A DNA stretch of 55,000 nt from Glandiceps talaboti (GCF_964340395.1 NC_135567.1:16170306-16225305), one strand, 5' to 3'. Positions 39,475 to 52,864 are shown, counted from the first letter of the stretch. A program made the numbers and translations. The notes: generated from the sequence alone by a model not told the origin.

Positions 39475-40643
39475 AATGACATTTTAATACATATTTATTG
39501 AAAGACAATGACATCTAGTCGAGATTTTTGCAAATTAATAATTTACAACAACTCTTTCAATATCAATGTTATGTCTATCACAGAATTGAATAAATCCAGA
39601 GGATAGCTTGTATATAGAGTTTATATCAACTCAGCTATCAACTTACTGGAGAACACAAATAACACACAGCCTTGTTTGATGCCAAATTGAAAAGCAAGTA
39701 AACATCAGGCATAATTTGGAATTTAATGTAATTAGAAAAAAAATATATTTAAACTTTATATTTATTCTAAGTTGACTTTCATTTCTGTATAATTTTGAAT
39801 TGAATCAGTTGAATTTGTACACCAGAGTAAAGTAATTATCTATTTCAAATAACCAGTGTAACTATTCCAGTACAGATTCATTTACATTTGACCCACCTAA
39901 TACATACTTAGTATTGGGTTGGTCATATGCTGTCATCCACTAGCACTTTCATGACGTCACACTGGTTGTCAGGGTTGCCTGAAGTAAATTTGCTCAGCGC
40001 ATCAGCATCTGCAATGGCTTCAAAACAGCTTTAGCACATAAAAAAAACTGGAGTATTGCTTATTTTTTTACTGTCATTAACGAAATTAAATGGAGCATAA
40101 CTGATGCAATATGACTGTGAATGAACGACTTTCTATTTTCGATAGCTATTATCAATTATCAAAGCTATTATTTAATTTAGTTATTCTAAAAAGTAAGTGT
40201 GGTGATAAAGCAGGGTAAACATTGCTTTTTAGGTTCAGAATGACAACAAATTTAAGAATCTGTTATCACTATGACACTTTGAATTTTTACTTCATTATGA
40301 CATAACATCAAATATTCATGGCCAAAGAAGTCCATCATCAAATGGGCATTGATCGTTGATCTTAAATATTTTACATATAATTTGACTTCAACTATGTATA
40401 TCCGTACCATAAATCATTAAAGAGCTACATGCACTGTGGTAATTAAACCTGGTTGTCCAATTTTTGGGAAGGAATGAAATATTTTTGTTTTCAAAAACTG
40501 TCATCCTATCAAAAGTACTTAAAACTTGTGATGTAAAATCATGGTTCTGAATTGAGAAGCTAAATACAATATTTCACACAGCTGAACAGCAGCAAAGCAG
40601 TTGATGTCATCGTTGTAGTCGGTCTGTTAATAATGGTTGTCTC
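39475..40643 (-). other. Gene 4, 3' UTR exon
   Basis: The acceptor is TTTTTCAG/GAGACAACC. The exon runs to the AATAAA at 39499-39494. It aligns along its length with the gene 3 3' UTR. It has no coding content. Confidence 0.7.
39494..39499 (-). terminator. Poly(A) signal of gene 4
   Basis: AATAAA on the minus strand within TTTCAATAAATATG, identical in context to the signal of gene 3. Confidence 0.65.
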
Positions 40644-40794
40644 CTGAAAAATAAAAGTAGATTAAAGTTAAGGATAAATTACAATTAATAAAAGCAAAGC
40701 AAACAAACCACATTGTAAATTGAATTTCCTGTCTTCTAGATGAAGATATTATATGAATTTTACTTTACCAACTTACCAGCCAACCCATCTAATT

Positions 40795-41126
40795 ACCTGC
40801 CGATCTACCTGCTGGGCTGGCTATCTTCCTGCCTACCTGCCTACCTACCTACCTACCTGCCTACCTACCTACCTACCTACCTACCTATCTACCTAGCCAT
40901 ACATACATACATACATACATACATACATACATACATACATACATACATACATACACACATACATACACATATACACACATACACACATACATACACACAT
41001 ACATACATACATACATACATACATACATACATACATACATACATACATACATACACACACACATACATACATACATACATACATACATACATACATACAT
41101 ACATACATACATACATACATACATAC
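40795..41126. repeat. (CCTA)n then (CATA)n microsatellite
   Basis: It lies in the 3' UTR intron of gene 4. It occupies the same place as the array in gene 3, and the flank (ccagccaaccca) is shared. Confidence 0.95.
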
Positions 41127-41172
41127 TATTTTTCGTTGAAATATAATGAGGCATACCTTACCATGTTAAAGT

Positions 41173-41261
41173 CTAAATGGACATGGCGATTAGAGAAATG
41201 ACACACACATACACCATAGTCCACATTCCAGCTTTCATAGAAACTGCGCCATCTTCACCAC
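41173..41261 (-). CDS. Gene 4 last coding exon: GPI-signal tail and stop
   Basis: The acceptor is CGTTGCAG/GT. It encodes [12 protein letters not shown], the hydrophobic stretch MWTMVYVCVISLIAMSI and TAG at 41175-41173. A donor follows 11 bases after the stop (CATG/GTAAGG), so the 3' UTR is spliced, as in genes 2 and 3. Confidence 0.85.
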
Positions 41262-44200
41262 CTGCAACGCAAAGAGAAATTGTGTCAGTTAAAAGAACCC
41301 GATGAATGAACAGTGTCGACTCATAGCAATGACGTACATAATGGATGAACTTTCTCTGATTAATCTAAGCAGATCCACCAAAACATCTTTCCTTGAAAGT
41401 TATTTTGTCGTTTTATAACGCCATGTAAAAAGAAATAATTTAGCAATCGGTACTAAATGTTTAATTCACCCACCCGGACAATCAATATCATTGCTGATAT
41501 CTTTGCACTGGATATCATCATTTGGAGTGACCTGGGCACATAGATATTCATAGTCCGAACACTGTGCTGTATCTGCTGTAACACTTGATGTCAAACCAGT
41601 GGTAGCAGTGCTGCCGTCAGTGTCTTTAGCCACATCAATTGGAAAGGTCGTACCAGCAACAGCGAATGCTTCAGATTTTTTCGTCAAGGTTTGGTCATCA
41701 GATAGATACAGATTGATTGCTGTAACGCTACCATCATCCGTAGTATGGGCATTGGTCAATCCAATGGAAAATGTAAATGCGACAGATTCTGTTGTTGTGA
41801 TCTTGTATTCCGATGGTGCAGTGATCGTGAAACTATCCGCCTTAATTCCCATGACTGTAAAATAAACAGACATTCACAAATAGTGTCAGATCTGCATAGA
41901 ACAAAAGCAGGACAAAAATAACTTGGTATATTTGTATATTCTCCATCAGATTGTTTAATTTCCACAGCATTTATATAGTATCGAATGTAGCTGTACATGT
42001 TACAAACATGAATAAATATCCAACTATAAGTCAGCTTCCCTAACAATTATATAACTAGAAGATATGTTTTGGTTTATTTTAGACTAAAACAATGCGGAAA
42101 GTTATTTATTAACGAGTTTCAAGTATTTTGGAAAAAAATTCAGAATCTAGAACACTTTAATGCTGCTACATTTAGTTGAAGTTATTTTGAAATCAGGGAA
42201 AACAAATAGTCGGATAGTTGATAACATAAAAATAAGAAAAAAAAAAGACGACAGTGAAATCTTGGCGTTTGCCCTGACATTTTAGAATATTACACACAAG
42301 AAATTTACCTGCACAGTTTGTCTTATCTGTTAAAGAAATACATTGTATGGCGTCATCGGGAGTAACTTGAACACACAAGTAGTCATAATCTGAACATTGT
42401 GCTGTATCAGCTTTCACACTTGCTGTTAACCCTGTAGTAGCAGGATCACCTGAAGCACTAGCAGCAACATCTATCGGGAAGGTTTTACCAGCAACAGCAA
42501 AGGCGGCGGACTTTTTCGTCAACGCGTTGTCACTAGATAAGTATAAGGCGATAGCTGTAACTTTCCCAGCAATTACTTGGCTATTTGACAAACCAATGGA
42601 AAATGTGAGGTCTGTGTCTGTATGTGTATTAATGCTGTAACTCGTCGGCGCTGTGATTGAAAAGGAAGCTGCTTTTATACCAATTACTGAAAGACGCGGA
42701 AAAAGAAAAATAACAATATTACGGGAAAATTACAATACTTGTTTATTAACTATAAATATACTTAATGGTCAAAGGTAAACGTTAAAAAAGTGCCAATTCG
42801 ATGTATATCCGATTCGTTTATAAAACTGAAATTGAACCAGCATGTATGAACACGTAAAATTTGAAGGGCCGGTCACTACATTAGAACCACTATTTGGTGT
42901 AATAATTCTAAACGTTGTACAGAAGGGAATTGTGAGAAAAAGAAATAATTAAAGGTCTTTATTATTAAATATAATATATAAATTTAATGGTAATGTCAAT
43001 ACATATCATTACCACACATAATGTGAGAAATCATATTATATTGTTAATTATTTTTATTTACAACTGATAGGGTGAGTTAGAAATCGTCATAATGTGGTGC
43101 AATTATTCAGATATTAATTTAAAATGTCATAATCAGATACAAAGGTTTACAGTAAATACTATACTACCTAGCAAGTATTGATAAGTTATGATATGAAATT
43201 AATACTGATAAGCAAAAACATTGATGACCTTCAATTTAAACATACCTGGACAGTTTGTTGTACTTGGTGTACCACCAGCAATAGCAATACACGAGTCGTG
43301 GTTTGTAGTGGTGCTATCACCGGTGACGGTTGCTACAGCACATATGTGACTAAAGTCTGAACATTCTGCCTCCAATGCCAGTGTAGCCGTTGCAGCAGTA
43401 GTCGTTGCTCTCCCGTTGACTGGAACTGTTATGGCTCCCGTTGGAGTCAGAGTAGCAGCAACTCCCGCGGATTTTTTTATACCACTTTCTTCATAGTTGG
43501 CATTATCAGTGTAGTAGACTTTTATTTCTGTAACTATACCAGCAGTACCACCCAATTCACACAGATTAAGGTTAAAAGTAAAGGTAGCTGCGGCATCACA
43601 TATAGCAGCTGTCAGTGAGCTTGGTGCAGTTATCGTGAACAGTCCGGTACCAACATCTATGCAAATAAAAACATACCCATGTTTATTACTGTAACTGCCC
43701 TAATTGTTGATCAGTTTTGTTAACGTTCATCTTGCGAAAATGAAAAAAAAAAGTACGCGTGAAATGCTTCATTAACAATACTGTCAGTTTGGTCATGAAA
43801 ACCAATGTTATCTACCCTATTTTACATTCTTTAAGTATAGCGATTATAAAAATGAATTTATGTTAATATCACACATAAATTATTTTAAACAAATATATAT
43901 ATATAGTTTTGGTAGTTCTGGTAGTTCTCATTTGGAAACTCACCACGACCAGGAGACTTTCCTTCTTTTAATTATCGGAGATTACTATTTGAAACGGACG
44001 GTTCATGAGCAATTGAGATTAGTTCGTCTTCCACTAAGTTCAAGAAGTCAAGATCCCCATCATTATCGCATGACTGATTGAATAAATTGTAAAAAAGAGC
44101 ATACCATCATGTTTAACAAAAATACCATAACATGGTGACATTCGTAAAGTTGCTTTTACTCACTTTGAGCTTGTGTCCATGGTAAAGTTGCAACCACAGC

Positions 44201-44363
44201 CAATAGCATGAACGGCATCAAAATGTTTCTAGAGAAAAACGTTGCACACGCAAATTAATATGATAGAGAGCACTGACTGAAAGAGAATGAGAGATGGAGA
44301 CATACAAAGACATACATACATACATACATACATACATACATACATACATACATACATACACAC

Positions 44364-44394
<31 letters not shown>

Positions 44395-45258
44395 TACATA
44401 CATACATACATACATACATACATACATACATACATACATACATACATACATACATACATACATGCAAGATAGTTACAGAAAGAAAAAGAGACAACGTGAT
44501 AGTGTGTGGAGAGATATATAGATAAAGAGGTTAAAAGGGAAATAGCGAGCCAGAATGTAATGACAGAGATACGAATATGAGCTGGAAAGGGAGGAATAGA
44601 AACAGACAGTTAAAAGGAGAGAGTAGAACACGAGAAAGCATCACATTGACATTGGAAAAAAATATAATCTGAGGAAGGTGTAGTCTCAGAGGCATAAAGC
44701 GACATCTCACCAATGCAAGTTTATATTTTATATAATTAGGATATGAGAGAAACTATTGGCGTGTTTAAGCTGTACTTAACATATGTCATGTATAATTACA
44801 CACAAAAAAACGAAAGTCTAGAATACCAACCATGATTTAATCTGGAATAGCAGGGTTTCAGTGTAAACAATACTGGGTTGGTCTAACATTGAAACTCAGC
44901 TCTTAAATTCTCTTCAATTGTGGACGATTTAGAACCATGTCATTTCCATGAGCTAAAGGCCGGGAATATGATATGATATGACCATGCTTGTTTGAGGCAT
45001 GGATGAGAATGTAATAACGAATATTTTCATAGTTACCTATAACTGTACATATTTGAATATAATCTCCCGGTATTTCGAATGAGTGCTACGTCATCGAGGA
45101 CGAATGATTCAACGTATTTACTATATACAGACCCAATATTGTTTCTATTATGATGATGATTTTCGATGAACGCGCATTAATTTTATGAAGTGAACGGCTA
45201 CAGCGCCCAGCTGTTCATTCACTTTTCAGAATGTAGTCGGCGTTGCGAGAGCTGCCGT

Positions 45259-45321
<63 letters not shown>

Positions 45322-45619
45322 CTTATACATTGAGATAAGTAACATCACACCGAGGAATTTGATTTAGAGAACATTCCGTCAACGACGGGACGTTTGTCAA
45401 CAGCAGTGACTATGTCTTTAACAAACTATACACACTTTCATCAGAATACCGTGAGACTGGCTAACGAACGGATGCCGGTTATGTATAGAACTCGGCTCAT
45501 ACCCTAAAACATTAATTAACCTAAGGCTTCGCGATTCTTTTTAGAAATCGAAATGAACCGTTCCAAACTAAATGGAAACAGTAAAATATTCATGAAATGT
45601 GTTCCTCTTACCTGTCCAT
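41173..45619 (-). CDS. Gene 4: GPI-anchor-type surface protein with three tandem domains
   Basis: Coding exons are 45612-45619, 44164-44228, 43246-43656, 42309-42686, 41474-41854 and 41173-41261. They total 1332 bases and 443 residues, the same as gene 3. Residues 1-24 are the signal peptide (MDRNILMPFMLLAVVATLPW, ending TQAQ). Domains lie at about 25-161, 162-287 and 288-414. The tail (415-443) begins [12 protein letters not shown] and ends with a hydrophobic stretch and stop, as for a GPI-anchor signal. It keeps the ancestral acceptor (TTGCAG/GTGGTG) that gene 3 has lost. Domain 1 differs most from gene 3 and domain 3 least. The protein is expected on the outer cell surface; no enzyme motif is seen, and ligand and function are unknown. 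Confidence 0.87.
41474..41854 (-). CDS. Gene 4 exon 5: domain 3
   Basis: 381 bases, phase 1-1, with acceptor TTTACAG/TC and donor TCCGG/GTGGGT. It encodes [56 protein letters not shown] and DIDCPG. Only about seven residues differ from gene 3. Confidence 0.92.
42309..42686 (-). CDS. Gene 4 exon 4: domain 2
   Basis: 378 bases, phase 1-1, with acceptor CTTTCAG/TA and donor TGCAG/GTAAAT. It encodes [67 protein letters not shown] and KTNCAG. Confidence 0.9.
43246..43656 (-). CDS. Gene 4 exon 3: domain 1
   Basis: 411 bases, phase 1-1, with acceptor GCATAG/AT and donor TCCAG/GTATGT. It encodes [73 protein letters not shown] and TTNCPG. Two substitution hot spots are the 22 residues after YYTDNA and the segment before HIC. 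Confidence 0.9.
44164..44228 (-). CDS. Gene 4 exon 2: signal peptide
   Basis: 65 bases, with acceptor TCTCTAG/A and donor CTCAAA/GTGAGT, phase 1 at the end. The hydrophobic core is FMLLAVVATL, followed by PWTQAQ. Confidence 0.85.
44308..44463. repeat. (CATA)n with internal (CAGA)n
   Basis: It lies upstream of the signal exon of gene 4. It is positionally equivalent to the GGAT/AGAT array of gene 3 but has a different motif. Confidence 0.95.
45258..45320. repeat. (ACT)n microsatellite
   Basis: A pure trinucleotide ACT run in intron 1 of gene 4, absent from gene 3. Confidence 0.95.
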
Positions 45620-45655
45620 GTTCAGTACCTCCTAGATTACACCGCAAGTGCTGAT
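45612..45655 (-). CDS. Gene 4 exon 1: 5' UTR and split start (ATG GAC AG)
   Basis: The exon ends TGAACATGGACAG/GTAAGA. Eight bases are coding and join in frame to 44228 to give M-D-R-N-I-L. The upper limit is estimated. Confidence 0.75.
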
Positions 45656-45731
45656 GAAAGCAACTAAATTATCAACTAATAAAGTATCCCAAATGTCAAT
45701 CAAAATAATGTCTTGTAAAAAGGATACTGTG

Positions 45732-45736
45732 ATTGG
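45732..45736 (-). promoter_or_regulatory. CCAAT box in conserved upstream region of gene 4
   Basis: The minus strand reads AAGCCAATCACAG. It sits about 115 bases above the start codon, as in gene 3, inside the best conserved upstream block of the duplication. Confidence 0.45.
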
Positions 45737-45789
45737 CTTAAACCAAACACACGAGACAGTGCAGTGTGCAAATTTGTGTTGACATGACG

Positions 45790-46229
45790 ACAAAGTCTGT
45801 TTATGACACGGTTATAACTGTGCTGTTGCTTAAATTTGTGAATGCGTCTATTTGGTTCAAATACCGACCATTTTTTCTAGAACAAACAAGTCACAATGCA
45901 GCCCAACGCCAAGGAATCATAAATCTGTACTAACCACGTGACATCTGGTTGAACGGTTTCTTATTTTTAGAAATATTGTGCAATTTTGGCAATGTTACAT
46001 GTGTGCGAATGTTCAGCCCTAAAAACAAAAGTGACTAATGTACACAAATAAAAGGTCCTGGTTTGCATCAATATACAATTGTTATGGACATATGTAAAAT
46101 TAATTGGCCATGCTAGCCTTAGTGAAATGGTTGTTTGCCAAAATGTATCTGTCGTTTTGACACTGAGCTGAAGACACAGTAGCATTTAATATGACACTTC
46201 AATCTCTGAAATAGGTGTTGTTTTTGCTG
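45790..46229. other. Upstream flank of gene 4, no gene seen
   Basis: AT-rich DNA leading into a GTT/GTT-rich tract. I see no fifth family member to the right of gene 4 in this window. Confidence 0.6.
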
Positions 46230-46775
46230 TTGTTCATGTTAATGTTGTTGTTGTTGTTGGTGTTGTTGTTGTTGTTTTTGGTGGTGTTGTTGTTGTTGTT
46301 GTTGAGGAGGATAATGATGAGGGTGGGGTGGTTGTTGACGGGATGATGATGATGGTTATGATGATGATGATGATGATGAGGGTGGTGATGGTGGTGGTGG
46401 TGGTGGTGGTGGCGGTGGTGGTGGTGGTAGTGGTGGTGATGATTATGATGATGATGGTGGTGGTGATAGTGGTGGTGATGGTGATGATGATGATAATGGT
46501 AGTGGTGGTGGTGATGATGATGATGATGATGATGATGGTGGTGATACTGGTGGTGGTAAAGATGGTGATGATGGTGGTGGTGATGATGATGATGATGGTG
46601 GTGGTGATGATGATGATGATGATGATAATGGTAGTGGTGGTGGTGATGATGATGATGATGATGATGATGGTGATCCTGGTGGTGGTAAAGATGGTGATGA
46701 TGGTGGTGGTGATGATGATGATGATGATGGTGGTGGTGATGGTGGTGATGATGATGATAATGGTAGTGGTGGTGG

Positions 46776-46830
<55 letters not shown>

Positions 46831-46889
46831 GATGGTAGTGATGATGGTGGTGGTCCTGGTGGTGGTAAAGATGGTGATGATGGTGGTGG

Positions 46890-46920
<31 letters not shown>

Positions 46921-47207
46921 AATGGCGGTGATGGTGATGATGGTAAAGATGATGATGATGATGATGATGGTGGTGATACTGGTGGTGGTAAAGATGGTGA
47001 TGATGGTGGTGGTGATGATGATGATGATGGTGGTGGTGATGGTGGTGATGATGATGATAATGGTAGTGGTGGTGGTGATGATGATGATGATGATGATGAT
47101 GGTGATCCTGGTGGTGGTAAAGATGGTGATGATGGTGGTGGTGATGATGATGATGATGATGGTGGTGGTGATGGTGGTGATGATGATGATAATGGTAGTG
47201 GTGGTGG

Positions 47208-47253
<46 letters not shown>

Positions 47254-47312
47254 GATGGTAGTGATGATGGTGGTGGTCCTGGTGGTGGTAAAGATGGTGA
47301 TGATGGTGGTGG

Positions 47313-47343
<31 letters not shown>

Positions 47344-47400
47344 AATGGCGGTGATGGTGATGATGGTAAAGATGATGATGATGGTGGTGTTGGTGGTGAT
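46230..47400. repeat. GTT/GGT/GAT array with higher-order repeat
   Basis: After a TGT/GTT lead-in, about 1.1 kb is built of GAT and GGT triplets. Marker variants (gtgatactgg, tgatcctgg, tggtcctgg, aatggcggtg) recur at 423-432 base spacing, which shows a duplicated block at about 46500-46930 and 46930-47360. The open frame at 46328-47635 reads only M and V and then CTGT-derived SVCL; it is not a gene. Confidence 0.95.
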
Positions 47401-47622
47401 GCCTGTCTGTCTGTATGTCTGTATGTCTCTGCCTGTCTGTCTGTCTGTCTGTCTGTCTATCTGTCTGTCTGTCTGTCTGTATGTATGTCTGTCAGTCTGC
47501 CTTTCTGTCTGTCTGCCTGCCTGTCTGACTGTCTGTCTGTCTCTCTGTCTATCTGTGTATCTGTCTGTCGCTCTGTCTGTTTGTCTGCCTGTCTGCTTGC
47601 TTGCCTGCCGGCCTGCCTGCAG
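47401..47622. repeat. CTGT/CTGC tetranucleotide array
   Basis: It is joined directly to the GAT/GGT array. It ends with gcctgcctgc units and is followed by the repeat block at 47684. A similar junction occurs at 52796-53020. Confidence 0.95.
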
Positions 47623-47683
47623 TCCTGTCTTGTAAATATCATATTAAATAGAATGATTCGCATGTCGGATTTATTAACCTGTG

Positions 47684-48776
47684 TACAGCACCCAAATCAA
47701 TAATGCAAACATTCACATAATTTTGGCATATAATAAGTCCCACGCTTTTGAAATAAATTATAAGTAAATTGAATAGTTCTCCTACATGTCCTATATCTGG
47801 TTCAAACAGGTTACCTTCAGATTTGCATGATCAGAAAATTGACTTCGTGTTTGTCTCATAATAATACAGACACATTTCAAGTGTCAACATCTCTACTTTT
47901 ACATAGTTCAATTTTCTCTTTTAAGGCCTAAATGTGAATTTGATAAATAAAAAGAAATCGCTTTTTATACATTGAGATAGCGGGTGAATTCATGTCAACA
48001 TCCCTATTTTCTAACAAAAGGTGTCTAATTGACCTTGTCTCGTATATAGAATATCTTGTAATGTGTAAAGTTAATATCCATTTTTTTTGTGTGGTGTATT
48101 TTGATCAATTAATATCACTTTATGTAATAGATAGATATTTATATGAATAATTTTTACGAATTTGCCATTATATTGAAGGACTATATTCCAGACATAAATT
48201 AACAGCAGAATAGTGTTGGGGCCATAAATGTTAATTTGATAAATAAAACAAATGCTTTTTTTTGGCACTGAGACACCACTCCAGTGCATGTCAACATCCC
48301 TATTATCATACGAAGGCTGACTAATTATGCTGATTTTATTATGCATATAAAATATCTTATAATATATAAAGTTAATTATCTACGTTCTCCTGTTGTTTAT
48401 GTTGGTCAATCGGTAATCATCGCTTGCATGCGATAACGTTATATATATTTTTTCTTTTTTGGTATTTCATGATCCGATGATCTCAGCTACATGGGTTGGT
48501 GAAAACCATTACATTTCATGACAGGTAACAAGGTGTGCCGATTGAGAACTAATTTCGGTTTGATGACGTAATCTTGCTTTATCTCATTACAATAATGTTT
48601 GTGCCACAAGTGACAGGGGAATGCAATAATTTCGGATCAACAACTATTTGTCTTGATACGGTATCAGTCGTAATGGTGTCATCGAGTTCAATTCGTGTTC
48701 AATATATCACAACATTTCAACAAAATAAATATCACCTTAAGTGAAATTCTTAATGTCGAATTAAGTAGACTGTTTC
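47684..48776. repeat. Repeat block R, copy 1
   Basis: It aligns with 53025-54178 (for example caaacattcacataatt, cgaatttgccattatattg, taatcatcgcttgcatgcga, gatacggtatcagtcgtaat). Inside it, a segment of about 300 bases is itself duplicated (catgtcaacatccctatt at 47992 and 48290). It has no coding capacity. It leads into the first satellite core. Confidence 0.8.
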
Positions 48777-48920
48777 AGTACCGCACCCCAAAAATTGATT
48801 CCAACACTCACATAATTGTTGACATGGTTAGTTCTCCTATATATCATGAAGTCAATGTCCATTTTAATCATAGTGTATTTTTGTATTTACCCCTGTATGA
48901 AATAAGTGCCTATGTGTATA

Positions 48921-48993
<73 letters not shown>

Positions 48994-49060
48994 CTGTCTG
49001 TCTGTCTGTCCAAATGCCTGAATGCCTGTCTGTCTGTCTGTCTGTGTGTGCGTGTGTGTG

Positions 49061-49099
<39 letters not shown>

Positions 49100-49314
49100 A
49101 TGTATGTATGTATGTATGTATGTATGTATGTATGTATGAATGTATGTCTATTTGTCTCTCTGTACCGCACCCAAAATTCAAACACTCACATAATTGTTGA
49201 CATGGTTAGTTCTCCTATATATCATGAAGTCAATGTCCATTTTAATCATAGTGTATTTTTGTATTTACCCCTGTATGAAATAAGTGCCTATGTGTATATC
49301 TGTCTGTCTGTCTG

Positions 49315-49377
<63 letters not shown>

Positions 49378-49444
49378 CTGTCTGTCTGTCTGTCCAAATG
49401 CCTGAATGCCTGTCTGTCTGTCTGTCTGTGTGTGCGTGTGTGTG

Positions 49445-49491
<47 letters not shown>

Positions 49492-50132
49492 ATGTATGTA
49501 TGTATGTATGTATGTATGTATGTATGTATGAATGTATGTCTATTTGTCTCTCTGTACCGCACCCAAAATTCAAACACTCACATAATTGTTGACATTGTTG
49601 GTTCACCTATATATCATGCAGTTAATGTCCATTTTAATCATACAGTGTATTTTTGTATTTTTACCCCTGTATGAAATAAGTGCCTATGTTTATATGTGTC
49701 TGCCTGTCTGTCTGTCTGTCTTTCTGTCTGTCTCTCTGTCTCTCTGTACCGCACCCAGAATTCAAACACTTACATAAATGTTGATATTGTTAGTTCTCTT
49801 GGTTTTCCTATATATCATGCAGTTAATGTCCATTTTAATCATACAGTGTATTTTTGTATTTTTACCCCTGTATTAAATAAGTGCCTATGTGTATATCTGT
49901 CTGTGTGTCTGTCTGTCTATTTGACTGTCTGTCTGTTTGTCTGTCTGTCTGTCTATCTGTCTGTCCAGCTGTCTCTCTGTATGTATGTCTGTCTGTCTGT
50001 CTGTCCTGCTGTCTGTCTCTCTGTCTCTCTGTACCGCACCCAAAATTCAAACACATAATTGTTGTCATTGTTAGTTCTCCTATATATCATGCAGTTAATG
50101 TCCATTTTAATCATGAATGCATGAATGCCTGC

Positions 50133-50194
<62 letters not shown>

Positions 50195-50225
50195 GACTGT
50201 TTGCCTGCCTGCCTGAATGTCTGCC

Positions 50226-50276
<51 letters not shown>

Positions 50277-50786
50277 ATGTATGTATGTATGTATGTATGT
50301 ATGTATGTATGTATGTATGTCTGTATATATGTATGTATGTATGTATATTTGTCTCTCTGTACCGCACCCAAAATTCAAACACTCACATAATTGTTGACAT
50401 TGTTGGTTCACCTATATATCATGCAGCTAATGTCCGTTTTAATCATACAGTGTATTTTTGTATTTTTACCCCTGTATGAAATAAGTGCCTATGTTTATAT
50501 GTGTCTGCCTGTCTGTCTGTCTGTCTTTCTGTCTGTCTCTCTGTCTCTCTGTACCGCACCCAGAATTCAAACACTTACATAAATGTTGATATTGTTAGTT
50601 CTCTTGGTTTTCCTATATATCATGCAGTTAATGTCCATTTTAATCATACAGTGTATTTTTGTATTTTTACCCCTGTATTAAAGAAGTGCCTATGTGTATA
50701 TCTGTCTGTGTGTCTGTCTGTCTATTTGACTGTCTGTCTGTTTGTCTGTCTGTCTGTCTATCTGTCTGTCCAGCTGTCTCTCTGTA

Positions 50787-50818
<32 letters not shown>

Positions 50819-50980
50819 CTGCTGTCTGTCTCTCTGTCTCTCTGTACCGCACCCAAAATTCAAACACATAATTGTTGTCATTGTTAGTTCTCCTATATAT
50901 CATGCAGTTAATGTCCATTTTAATCATGAATGCATGAATGCCTGCCTGTTTGTCTGTCTGTATGTCTGTATGTCTGTCTA

Positions 50981-51031
<51 letters not shown>

Positions 51032-51070
51032 GGCTGTCTGACTGTTTGCCTGCCTGCCTGAATGTCTGCC

Positions 51071-51133
<63 letters not shown>

Positions 51134-51360
51134 ATGTATGTATGTATGTATGTATGTATGTATGTATGTCTGTATATATGTATGTATGTATGTATATTTG
51201 TCTCTCTGTACCGCACCCAAAATTCAAACACTCACATAATTGTTGACATTGTTGGTTTTCCTATATATCATGCAGTCAATGTCCATTTTAATCATACAGT
51301 GTGTTTTTGTATTTTTACCCCTGTATGAAATAAGTGCCTATGTTTATGTGTCTGCCTGCC

Positions 51361-51393
<33 letters not shown>

Positions 51394-51689
51394 TCTGTCT
51401 GTCTGTCTGTCTCTCTGTCTCTATGTACCGCACCCAGAATACAAACACTTACATAAATGTCGACATTGTTAGTTATCTTGGTTTTCCTATATATCATGCA
51501 GTTAATGTCCATTTTAATCATACAGTGTATTTTTGTATTTTTACCCCTGTATTAAATAAGTGCCTATGTGTATATCTGTCTGTGTGTCTGTCTGTCTATT
51601 TGACTGTCTGTCTGTCTGTCTGTCTATCTGTCTGTCTGTCTGTCTGTCTGTCTATATGTCCGTCTGAGTGTGTCTGGTGTCTGTCCTGC

Positions 51690-51729
<40 letters not shown>

Positions 51730-51835
51730 CTGCTGTCTGTCTGTCTGTCTGTCTCTCTGTACCGCACCCAAAATTCAAACACATAATTGCTGTCACTGTT
51801 AGTTCTCCTATATATCATGCAGTTAATGTCCGTTA
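48777..51835. repeat. Composite satellite: about 150-bp cores alternating with CTGT arrays
   Basis: Cores begin at about 48777, 49161, 49552, 49745, 50030, 50359, 50550, 50845, 51209, 51425 and 51760 with gtaccgcaccc. They run through tatatatcatgcagttaatg and ttacccctgtatgaaataag and end in CTGT/GTAT arrays of variable length. From 49552 a three-core set repeats about every 805-875 bases. Frames across it are repeat artefacts. Confidence 0.9.
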
Positions 51836-52370
51836 TGTTTTGCGTTTCTTTCCCTGTTTTACATGTAAATCCGAAAAGGTTCTCTCTAGTCGATGTCAGT
51901 GATCATACCGAGGCTGCTTTGAATATGAGCGAGGTGAAGCATGTTGAGGTATTTTGTTGAGAATTATTAATATTGCGAAAGTACAATTGAAATTCGAATT
52001 GCCTCAAAATTATTTTAGATCCCTAGTTTATTTCATTCATTATTAAAATTTTCCAGGGTTAAAGCTGTAAGACACTGGAATTATTTATAGCCAACCTCAA
52101 ACATCCTCTCTCTATCTGTGTGTATGTGTGCGCGCGCGCATTTCCCACTCATTATTTTTCTGAGATTTTGTGTAAATTTCATAACAGTGATTTTTTTTAT
52201 AAAATGGTGACTATGGTATAAAAGTACAATATTTCACCAACTTTCTGTGTAAAATGTGTTTTATAGTGAGACATCATATGAAACCACTAACTACTTTATT
52301 ACATCACTACCAAAGTAAAAACTAAAAAGAACAGCGGAGCTATTCTGACCGATAGGTCACTTGTTTTGTC
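51836..52370. other. Unique-looking spacer, no gene seen
   Basis: The satellite stops inside a core at about 51835 and AT-rich sequence without repeats or open frames follows. Confidence 0.6.
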
Positions 52371-52795
52371 TCAGTACTTCTGACAAAAGTGACAGTTGAA
52401 TGAATGATTTGTTATCAACACTTAGTTGTCTTGATATCACTGGTTACGGTGTCATTCAGTTCAATTCGTGTGCAATATATCACAGATTTATATAACAAAG
52501 TTAAGATCACTTTAAATAGAATGCTTCACGTGTGGTATTTCGTAATGTGTGTTAACACCTTATCCAAATAAATAATTCAAACAATCACATAATTGTTGAC
52601 ATATAATAAACACAAGTCCCTATTTTTTGAAATAAATTACGAGTAAATTAAAATGTTCTTCTACATAACATATAGCTTGTTCAAACAGGTCACCTTCAGA
52701 GATGCACGATCAGAAACTTGACTTAATAGCGTGGTAAATACAGCTTATTGCATTTCTGCAAGACAGAATTGAAAATAACTTTAAAGTGTCAATGT
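52370..52795. repeat. Repeat block R, diverged partial copy
   Basis: ttcaattcgtgtgcaatata matches 48690 and 54113. Then gaaataaattacgagtaaat and caaacaggtcaccttcagag match 47750-47830. The order of the two pieces is reversed relative to copy 1, as expected if this is the junction between two tandem units. Confidence 0.65.
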
Positions 52796-52814
52796 GTTTG
52801 TCTGTCTTATTGTC

Positions 52815-52864
<50 letters not shown>

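Larger units (their letters stand above)
39460..45790. repeat. Segmental duplication containing gene 4
   Basis: It aligns with 25600-32300 from the 3' flank to the promoter. Exon lengths are equal except domain 1 (411 against 420 bases) and the tail (89 against 80). Confidence 0.85.

Noticed and set aside
46328-47635. 435-codon open frame of M and V residues
   Set aside because: It is the GAT/GGT triplet array read in one phase, running straight into a CTGT array. No start context, signal or conserved unit.
48777-51835. CRISPR-like appearance of regularly repeated cores
   Set aside because: Cores are about 150 bases, spacers are themselves microsatellite, and the DNA is clearly eukaryotic. 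It is a satellite.
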